Shown here piece by piece: positions 1 through 5,385 of a stretch of DNA of 14,772 nt. The position numbers and the translations under genes were made by a program. The stretch spans positions 1-14,772 of the forward strand of contig JALORJ010000022.1 in assembly GCA_025459035.1 (NCBI GenBank), given 5' to 3'. Below the pieces are notes generated by a model. It saw nothing but the letters and a program-made list of their open reading frames with translations, had not been told where the DNA came from and searched no databases. The stretch is from Burkholderiales bacterium (GTDB lineage Bacteria; Pseudomonadota; Gammaproteobacteria; Burkholderiales; Ga0077523). Position 1 is the stretch's first letter. Every line of letters starts with the position of its first letter.

Positions 1-1
1 G

Positions 2-565
2 CCCGCCGCCGGTGTGTCGGTCGCGGTCGCGCCGAACGCGTTCACGTGGAGCCAGGCGCTGGCGCGCGGGGAGGCGCTGATGGCCGAGGCCGCGGCGACA
101 CACGGCTTCAAGGTGCTCGAGGGCGCGTATCTCGGCTTCGACGCGCGGCGCGGTACGTGGAGCTACTCCGCGGTCACCGATCAGGATCCGGACGAGCGGC
201 ACGGCAGCAGCAAGGTGCGCTTCGACGCGCAGACGGGTGCGTTGCTCGAGGCGCGCCACGTCGGCGTCGACACCGCCGGCGACCGCGTCACGTCGTGGAT
301 CGCTGCGCTGCACATGGGGCATGTGTTCGGCACGTGGTACCGGATCGTCGTGATGCTGGTCGGTGGGGTGGTGGTGACGCTGTCGGTGACGGGTGTGGAG
401 GTGTGGTGGAACAAGCGCACGGTGCGCCGCCGGCAGGCGACCGCGGGTGGACGACGTCGATCCGACCCCGTGGCGGCCCGGCCGGGCGCCGAACCGACGC
501 ACGACGTCGGCCCCCCGGCCCTGGGGAGTCCCGCCTCGCCGCGGTCGACGAGCGCCGCACGTTGA
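2..565 (+). CDS. PepSY-associated TM helix protein, C-terminal part (5' end outside window)
   Basis: The reading frame is open from the window edge, so only the last 187 or so residues are visible. The first visible part is a soluble PepSY-like repeat (alanine-rich helix, then a strand region with FDAQTGALLEAR). It is followed by an LHMGHVFGTWYR stretch and one strong transmembrane helix ending in TGVEVWWNKR. The pattern of histidine-containing motif, Arg, hydrophobic helix and TG..vWW is the usual C-terminal end of PepSY_TM proteins, inner-membrane proteins often encoded beside siderophore receptors and thought to act in ferric-siderophore reduction. The helix is followed by a tail of about 55 residues rich in Arg, Pro and Ala, longer than usual and probably disordered. 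The stop codon overlaps the TTG start of the downstream receptor (TTGA), which suggests translational coupling. The family call is firm; the substrate is inferred. Confidence 0.8.
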   Translation, partial: PAAGVSVAVAPNAFTWSQALARGEALMAEAAATHGFKVLEGAYLGFDARRGTWSYSAVTDQDPDERHGSSKVRFDAQTGALLEARHVGVDTAGDRVTSWIAALHMGHVFGTWYRIVVMLVGGVVVTLSVTGVEVWWNKRTVRRRQATAGGRRRSDPVAARPGAEPTHDVGPPALGSPASPRSTSAAR

Positions 566-2538
566 TCGACCGCGGCCAGCGGCGCGCGACACGGCGCGCG
601 GTCGGGGCCGTGTGTGCAGCGCTGTGGACGATGGGGCTGCCGATGGCGGGCGCGCAGACCGATGCACGCGACCTCGCCGCACCCGACGAGCCCGGGCGCT
701 GGCGCGAGCGGTCCCTGACCGACGAGCCGACCGTGCCGCGCAATGTGCGCGCCGATGGCATCCAGGCGTTCACGCCATACGGCATCGACGCGGTGCGCGA
801 GATCGACACGTCGCAGATGGTCGGCACCTTTCTCTACGACGGGTTGCCGGTGCTCCGGCTGGCGCGCGACGGTCGCGAGAACACCGCCGGCCTCGACGTG
901 GTCGCCGGACTGCCGGCGCTGGCACGCGGCTACGTGCTGCCGGGCGGCGCGGTCGATCACCGCACCAAGCCCGCGGTCGCCGCCACCGCCGCGACGGCCT
1001 TCCTCACAAGCGGCGGCCTGGGCTACCTGGCGGTCGACGCCGGGCGCAGCGGCGAGCGGCTGGGGCTGCGTGTGAACGCGTCGTCGCAGGCCGGGTCCCG
1101 CGCGTGGCGCGGCGTCGAGCGCGAGACGCGCGCGTTCGGCAGCCTCGCGCTCGACTGGTCGCCGCTGCCGGGGGTCGAGCTGTCGTGGTCGAGCGACCGA
1201 GAGTGGTATCGCCAGCGCGGCGTGCGCGCGCTGCTGAACGCCGACATCGACGTGGCCCTGCAACCGCCGCCGGCCAGCGACTTCACCGGCGCGCGCTTCG
1301 TCGGCGGCACCTGGCGCGACGCGCTCGACCGGCTGCGCGCGCGCTGGACCGGCGAGGCGTGGACCGTCGAGGCGGCGTGGCTGACCGCGGACAACCGCTT
1401 CGACGACTACGAGGCGGTCGGTGCGGCGCAGGGCGCTGGCGCCTTCGCGCTCGACTTCGTGCGCGATCCGCTGTCGCGCCGACGCAGCGACACGTTCCAG
1501 CTCGGCGCGACGTGGCAGGGCCTGCTCGCGCAGCGCCCGATCGAGGTCGGGCTGCGCGCCACCCGCATGCGCCACACGCGCAACTTCGGCGACTACGCGA
1601 CCGAAGCGACCGGGCCGGTGCGCTACGGCGATCGGGCCGTGCTGACACCGGTGGCGCGCAGCGGCCCGGTCGTGCGCACCGGCTCGCAGGCCGTCGCCGA
1701 CGAGTGGTCCGCGACCGCGCAGTGGCGCGCGCTCGCGTCGCTCACCGTCACCGGCAACCTGCGTCAGCTCGACTACCGCCAGACCGGCGCGGACACCGAC
1801 GTCGTGCGCATCGCGACGCCGCTGCGTGGCGGCGGTCTGGTGTGGCACCCGGGTGGCGGACCGGACGCGACGCCGGCGTTCTACGTGCAGGCCGGCGAGG
1901 CGCTCGAGCTGGGCAGCGTGGCGTTTCCCGGCACCGGCAATGTCGGGCGCACGCTCGCGTCCGCGATCGCGACGCAGCGTGAAGTCGGGATGCGGCTCGG
2001 CGTGAGCGAGGCGCTGCGCGCGACCGTCGCGCTGTTCGAGGTCGAACGCGGGCTCGAGTATCTCGACCGGCAGGCGGTGTTCCGTCGCGACGGCCGGCTG
2101 CGCCAGCGTGGGCTCGAGGTGACGGTGATCGGCACGCCGGCGCCGAAGTGGACCGTGTACGCGCTGGCGCTCGGCAGCGATGCGCAGGCGGTCGAGACGA
2201 CCGGCGGCGCGCTCGACGGCCGTCGTCCGTCGCTGGTGCCGCGCTGGCGCAGCGTGCTGCAGGTCGAGCGCGACGACGCGTTCGCGGCGGGCTGGCACGT
2301 CGCGCTGACTGTCACCGGCATCGGGCCGCGGCAGGTCGCGCTCGAGTCCGACGCGCGGATCGCGAGCTACGCGCTGATCGATCTGAACGTGCGTCGCGAG
2401 CTCGGCGAGCGCCTTGGCACGCTGCGCCTGAGCCTCGAGAACCTCACCGACCGCGCGCACTGGGAGTGGGCCTCGGGCGGCTTCTACTTCCAGGGGCTGC
2501 CGCGCCGCGCGACCGCGTGGTGGGAGGCGACGTGGTGA
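562..2538 (+). CDS. TonB-dependent receptor with shortened plug (siderophore-receptor type)
   Basis: Outer-membrane beta-barrel transporter of 658 residues. I chose the TTG at 562: it overlaps the previous stop and begins a good signal peptide (Arg-rich start, hydrophobic core, cleavage near MAGAQ at about residue 32). The open frame extends further upstream only as a shadow of the PepSY gene. The C-terminal two thirds show alternating barrel strands and end in LENLTDRAHWEWASGGFYFQ and a terminal Trp, typical of the siderophore-receptor class. The plug is odd. I see only its second half: FLYDGLP (about 90-96), a degenerate LDVVAGLPAL (111-120) where receptors usually have (I/V)EVxRGPAxxLYG, then LPGGAVDHRTKP. 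No TonB box and no TPxSVxVIT/LxxTPGV segment is visible. The PepSY neighbour favours iron-siderophore uptake, but the ligand cannot be read from the sequence. It could instead be a divergent or partly disabled receptor. Confidence 0.82.
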   Translation: MIDRGQRRATRRAVGAVCAALWTMGLPMAGAQTDARDLAAPDEPGRWRERSLTDEPTVPRNVRADGIQAFTPYGIDAVREIDTSQMVGTFLYDGLPVLRLARDGRENTAGLDVVAGLPALARGYVLPGGAVDHRTKPAVAATAATAFLTSGGLGYLAVDAGRSGERLGLRVNASSQAGSRAWRGVERETRAFGSLALDWSPLPGVELSWSSDREWYRQRGVRALLNADIDVALQPPPASDFTGARFVGGTWRDALDRLRARWTGEAWTVEAAWLTADNRFDDYEAVGAAQGAGAFALDFVRDPLSRRRSDTFQLGATWQGLLAQRPIEVGLRATRMRHTRNFGDYATEATGPVRYGDRAVLTPVARSGPVVRTGSQAVADEWSATAQWRALASLTVTGNLRQLDYRQTGADTDVVRIATPLRGGGLVWHPGGGPDATPAFYVQAGEALELGSVAFPGTGNVGRTLASAIATQREVGMRLGVSEALRATVALFEVERGLEYLDRQAVFRRDGRLRQRGLEVTVIGTPAPKWTVYALALGSDAQAVETTGGALDGRRPSLVPRWRSVLQVERDDAFAAGWHVALTVTGIGPRQVALESDARIASYALIDLNVRRELGERLGTLRLSLENLTDRAHWEWASGGFYFQGLPRRATAWWEATW

Positions 2539-2609
2539 GCGATGCGGGCTGCAACCTCCCGGCAGGCGGGATCGACTAGCGTCGGGGCTGGCTTCGACGG
2601 CAGGTCGCG

Positions 2610-3215
2610 ATGGACACAGCAGTTCGATGCATCGGTGCCGAGCGGCGGGCTCGGTCGCAGCAGGCGGGTCGGCGCGGTGCCGCTGCGCTGTACGACATCG
2701 CGCGGCGGCGGGTGCTGCGGTGGATGGTCGCTGTCGCCATCGCGTGCGGCGCCGGCGGCGCGTACGGCGCCGATGCCACGCTCGACTTCGAGCTCTCGAC
2801 GCTCGGCGGTCGCACCGTGATCCTGTCCGCGCTTGCCCCGCAGCCGACGCTGGTCAACTTCTGGCGCAGCGACTGCCCGCCGTGTATCCGCGAGCTGCCG
2901 CTGCTGTCGCGGTTCGCGCAGTCCACCGCAGCGTTGCGCGTCTTCGGGGTCGCGTTGCAGTCGCGCGCCGAGACGGAGGCGCAGCTCGCGGTCACACCGC
3001 TCGCGTATCCGGTGCTGCTCGGCCCCGCCGATGCGCGCGAGACGCTGCGCGAGTGGGGCGACACGGCGGGTGCCATCCCGCACACGGTGGTGCTGAACGC
3101 GGACCGCACGGTCTGCGCGCGGCGCACCGGCGAGGTCGATCAGGCGTGGCTCGATCGGGTCGTCGACGCGTGCGGTGTCGCGGCGCTGCCGCCGTCGCGC
3201 AGCGCGATGCGCTGA
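2610..3215 (+). CDS. TlpA-like periplasmic thioredoxin-fold protein
   Basis: Thiol-disulfide oxidoreductase of the TlpA/ResA type, 201 residues from the ATG at 2610. The thioredoxin core contains LVNFWRSDCPPCIREL with the CPPC active site at residues 89-92 and a cis-proline in AIPHTVVLN at about 157, both as expected for a redox-active member. The usual WASWCPPC is changed to WRSDCPPC. A hydrophobic segment with an AYGAD cleavage-like site lies at residues 36-54, so the domain is probably exported. It is preceded by some 35 unlikely-looking residues, so the true start may be the GTG at 2712 or the ATG at 2724; a weak GGCAGG lies before 2610. The gene follows the receptor by 71 bp and may share its transcript. 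It could maintain thiols of a cytochrome or an outer-membrane protein; its partner is unknown. Confidence 0.8.
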   Translation: MDTAVRCIGAERRARSQQAGRRGAAALYDIARRRVLRWMVAVAIACGAGGAYGADATLDFELSTLGGRTVILSALAPQPTLVNFWRSDCPPCIRELPLLSRFAQSTAALRVFGVALQSRAETEAQLAVTPLAYPVLLGPADARETLREWGDTAGAIPHTVVLNADRTVCARRTGEVDQAWLDRVVDACGVAALPPSRSAMR

Positions 3216-3222
3216 ACGGGAC

Positions 3223-3240
3223 CGTCAACCCGCCTTGACG
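3223..3240. repeat. Inverted repeat overlapping the putative -35 box
   Basis: CGTCAA and TTGACG form a perfect 6-bp inverted repeat separated by six bases (CCCGCC). The right arm is the putative -35 hexamer of the riboswitch promoter. It also lies 8 bp behind the TlpA-like gene's stop, so it may be chance, a short hairpin, or a binding site for a dimeric regulator. Confidence 0.35.
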
Positions 3241-3264
3241 CTCGCGGCGTCGGTCGCCTAGTTT
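3235..3264 (+). promoter_or_regulatory. Putative sigma-70 promoter of the cobalamin-uptake operon
   Basis: TTGACG (3235-3240) matches the -35 consensus at five of six bases. After an 18-base spacer comes TAGTTT (3259-3264), which keeps the key T, A and final T of a -10 box. Initiation would fall near 3271, just before the first conserved bases of the cobalamin riboswitch, which is where a promoter is needed. This is a sequence-match and position argument only. Confidence 0.5.
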
Positions 3265-3272
3265 CGAGGGGT

Positions 3273-3485
3273 CGCAGGTGCCCGGACGCAGCGATGCGTT
3301 CGGGATAATCGTGAAGCCGGTGCAATGCGTGTTCGACCTGCGCGCATCCATTCCGGCACTGCCCCCGCAACGGTAGGCGAGTCGAAGCGATCCAGCAGGC
3401 CACTGTGCGCCGCAGAGCGCATGGGAAGGCGGATCGTGGATTCCGGACACCCGGAATCGCTCGCAAGTCCGGAGACCGGCCCGTG
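3273..3485 (+). ncRNA. Cobalamin riboswitch (class I, adenosylcobalamin type)
   Basis: The conserved blocks of the B12 riboswitch appear in order: AGGTGCCC (3276-3283), GGGATAATCGTGAAGCCGG (3302-3320), CCGGCACTGCCCCCGCAACGG (3353-3373) followed by TAGGCGAG, GCCACTG (3399-3405), GGGAAGGC (3423-3430), and the B12 box GCAAGTCCGGAGACCGGCC (3463-3481). A perfect 8-bp hairpin, GATTCCGG-ACAC-CCGGAATC (3439-3458), sits just before the B12 box as a variable arm. Binding of cobalamin should lower expression of the downstream genes, so those genes respond to B12 shortage. I see no T-rich terminator between the aptamer and the first gene, so control of translation is more likely than attenuation. The blocks are too many and too well ordered to be chance. 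Confidence 0.96.
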
Positions 3486-3644
3486 ACACGAGTGCCGAGG
3501 GTTCGCGGTGGGCGACGAGGGCAGCGGGCAGATGCGTGACGCGATGCGTCGCGGCAGGCCCCGACCTCTTCCGTGCAGCGCGGTCCCGAGGCGTCCAGTC
3601 CGACGCCGGAACGGGATGGTTTCCGGTGCACACGGGAGCGCGCC
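3486..3644 (+). promoter_or_regulatory. Riboswitch expression platform / 5' leader with RBS
   Basis: About 160 non-coding bases separate the aptamer from the first start codon. A ribosome-binding site GGGAG (3634-3638) lies six bases before the ATG at 3645. Directly upstream, CCGGAA (3606-3611) and TTCCGG (3621-3626) form a 6-bp hairpin. The same TTCCGG/CCGGAA words form the arm at 3439-3458 inside the aptamer, so alternative pairing near the RBS is possible. GCGGG at 3524-3528 could pair with CCCGC in the aptamer's CCCCCGCAAC loop as the L5-L13 contact. No U-tract follows any hairpin. The assignments within the platform are inferred; the presence of a regulated leader is secure. Confidence 0.55.
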
Positions 3645-4478
3645 ATGCGACGCACGTTGCTGTCTTCCATGCTGTTGTCGTCCGCGCTGGGGCTTGTCGC
3701 CTCGGTCGCACACGCCGGGCCCTTCGCGCCCGCCGCCGGTCAGCCCGGCTCCACCGCCGTCCCGAAGGACAGCCCGTCGATCGTCGGCTGGGCATCGGGT
3801 TTCCTCGACTACGTGCCCGGCCCGAACGTGGATGCCGGTTTCCGCACGCCCGCGAAGGCGCTCGGACCGGCCGTCGGCGACTCCTTCGACATCGTGTCGC
3901 TGGGCGATGCAGGGCGCATCACGCTCACCTTCGACCGGCCGATCACGAACGGCGCGGGCTTCGACTTCGCGATCTTCGAGAACAGCTTCAGCGACGGGTT
4001 TCTCGAACTCGCGTTCGTCGAGGTGTCGTCGAACGGGATCGACTTCGCACGCTTCGCCGGCATTTCGCTGACGGCCGCGCCGGTGTCGGGGTTCGGGGTG
4101 GTCGATCCGACGAACGTCAGCGGTCTGGCCGGCAAGTATCGGCAGGGCTTCGGCACGCCGTTCGACCTGTCCGACCTGCTGCCGGCCGCGAACGTCGACG
4201 TGACGAAGATCACGCATGTGCGCCTCGTCGACATCACCGGCGACGGCTCGCAGCGCGACAACTGGCCTGTCGCGCTCGGCGGTCCGAATCGGATCTACGA
4301 CCCGTTCCCGAGCGTCGGCAGCGGCGGCTTCGATCTCGACGCGGTGGGCGTCATGCACTTCGTGGCCACCACGACACCGGTCGTGCCCGAACCGTCCACC
4401 TTCGCCGTCGCGCTTGCCGGCCTCGGTCTGCTCGGCGCCTCTGCCGCGCGGCGACGCGCGCGCAACCGGCGCGCCTGA
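3645..4478 (+). CDS. PEP-CTERM surface protein, first gene of cobalamin-riboswitch operon
   Basis: Secreted protein of 277 residues starting at the ATG behind GGGAG. It has a signal peptide (MRR start, hydrophobic core, AHAG cleavage near 24) and a C-terminal sorting signal: VPEP (247-250), a hydrophobic helix, then Arg-rich RRRARNRR. That is the PEP-CTERM signal recognised by exosortase, so the protein is probably anchored at or released from the cell surface. The body is all-beta in appearance, with VSLGDAGRITLTFDRPI (84-100), DFAIFENSFS (107-116), FVEVSSNGIDF (124-134), DPTNVSGLAGKYRQGFGTPFDL (154-175), HVRLVDITGDG (191-201) and VGSGGFDLDAVGV (224-236). I recognise this motif set from uncharacterised surface proteins of several phyla but know no established function. 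Position behind a cobalamin riboswitch and before DUF4465 and BtuB genes suggests B12 binding or surface delivery; this is inference. Confidence 0.9.
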   Translation: MRRTLLSSMLLSSALGLVASVAHAGPFAPAAGQPGSTAVPKDSPSIVGWASGFLDYVPGPNVDAGFRTPAKALGPAVGDSFDIVSLGDAGRITLTFDRPITNGAGFDFAIFENSFSDGFLELAFVEVSSNGIDFARFAGISLTAAPVSGFGVVDPTNVSGLAGKYRQGFGTPFDLSDLLPAANVDVTKITHVRLVDITGDGSQRDNWPVALGGPNRIYDPFPSVGSGGFDLDAVGVMHFVATTTPVVPEPSTFAVALAGLGLLGASAARRRARNRRA

Positions 4479-4507
4479 CCTATCTACCGAATCCAGGAGA
4501 TCCCTCG

Positions 4508-5299
4508 ATGCGCGCTTTCCGTATCCCCCTGGTCGCCGCCACGCTGCTCGCGATCACCGCACCGGCCTTCGCAGCCGTGTCCACCTTCGACGACATCCCG
4601 CTGCCGGGCGCCGACACGTTCCTGTTCCCGGCCGCGTCGGTGAGCCTGACCAGCGGCGGCGCCACCTTCAACCACGACTACGCGGACTTCGGTTTTCCAG
4701 GCTGCTGCTGGTCGGGCTGGACCGTGTCGAACGTCGTCGACACGACGACGCCGGGCTACGAGAACCAGTACGCCGCGATCGCGGGCGGCGGCGTGGACGG
4801 CTCTGCCAACTACGCGGTCGCGTACTTCGGCGCGCCGCGCGTCGTGCTCCAGGCGCCGAGCATCGTCGCGGGGGCGTGGTTCACCAACACCACGTACGCG
4901 GCGTTGTCGATGCGCGACGGTGACGGCTTCGCGAAGAAGTTCGGCGGCGCGAGCGGGACCGATCCGGACTTCCTGTCGCTCGACATCGAAGGGCGCGACG
5001 CGGCCGGCGCGCTGACCGGCACGGTGACCTTCGATCTCGCGGACTTCCGCGGCAGCGTCGACACCATCGTCGACGACTGGACGTGGGTGGACCTGTCGTC
5101 GCTCGGCCCGGTCGCGGCGCTCACCTTCTCGCTGCGTTCGTCCGACATGGGGCCCTTCGGCATCAACACGCCGGCGTACTTCGCGATGGACAACCTGAAG
5201 GTCGTGCCCGAGCCGGGGACCTGGGCGCTGATGCTGGCGGGGCTCGCAGGCGTCGGCGTGGCGGCCGCACGTCGGCGCCACGACGCGACCGCGCGCTGA
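4508..5299 (+). CDS. DUF4465-type PEP-CTERM surface protein
   Basis: Secreted protein of 263 residues, starting at the ATG eight bases behind a strong AGGAGA site (4495-4500). Signal peptide is at 1-22 (cleavage AFAA). The body opens with STFDDIPLP (25-33), then a fold-typical CCWSGWTVSN (67-75), YENQYAAIAGGG (84-95), YFGAP, FTNTTYAALSMRDGDGF (125-141), a DFLSLDIEG strand, a WTWVDLSSLG stretch (191-200) and a FAMDNLKV strand just before the tail. This order matches the DUF4465 family, beta-sandwich extracellular proteins that in Bacteroidetes occur in vitamin-B12 uptake loci. The C-terminus is VPEPGTW plus a hydrophobic helix and ARRRHDATAR, a PEP-CTERM exosortase signal. The gap to the previous gene is 29 bp, so the two are co-transcribed. 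A cobalamin-binding role is likely but not proven. The Cys pair in CCW is worth noting as a possible disulfide or metal/ligand contact. Confidence 0.88.
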   Translation: MRAFRIPLVAATLLAITAPAFAAVSTFDDIPLPGADTFLFPAASVSLTSGGATFNHDYADFGFPGCCWSGWTVSNVVDTTTPGYENQYAAIAGGGVDGSANYAVAYFGAPRVVLQAPSIVAGAWFTNTTYAALSMRDGDGFAKKFGGASGTDPDFLSLDIEGRDAAGALTGTVTFDLADFRGSVDTIVDDWTWVDLSSLGPVAALTFSLRSSDMGPFGINTPAYFAMDNLKVVPEPGTWALMLAGLAGVGVAAARRRHDATAR

Positions 5300-5309
5300 C
5301 GCGACGGCA

Positions 5310-5360
5310 TGCCGGCGGACCGGGGTCGCCTGCTGCGGATCCCGTCCGCCCTGCCCGGCA
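5310..5360 (+). repeat. Bulged inverted repeat upstream of the BtuB-like gene
   Basis: In the 86-bp gap before the receptor gene, TGCCGGCGGAC (5310-5320) can pair with GTCCGCC (5344-5350) plus CGGCA (5356-5360) across a 5-base bulge. No T-run follows, so it is not a standard terminator. It may be an intercistronic stability or processing hairpin. In a GC-rich genome such stems also arise by chance. Confidence 0.35.
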
Positions 5361-5385
5361 CGGCCGGACCGTATTGACCCGCGCG

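Noticed and set aside
46..561. N-terminal extension of the first TonB receptor frame back to base 46.
   Set aside because: This part overlaps the PepSY gene in another frame and translates to Arg/Gly-rich sequence; the signal peptide begins at the TTG at 562.
181..2460. A 759-codon - strand open frame across the first receptor.
   Set aside because: Antisense shadow with Arg/His-rich composition and no domain; the + strand frame has barrel strands and a normal receptor C-terminus.
2557..2571. Small inverted repeat TCCCG-gcagg-CGGGA after the first receptor, considered as terminator.
   Set aside because: Only a 5-bp stem and no T-run; expected by chance at this GC content.
3508..3644. Short reading frames in the riboswitch leader that could encode a leader peptide.
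   Set aside because: They run on as shadows into the PEP-CTERM gene and have no convincing ribosome-binding site; the region is better explained as riboswitch expression platform.
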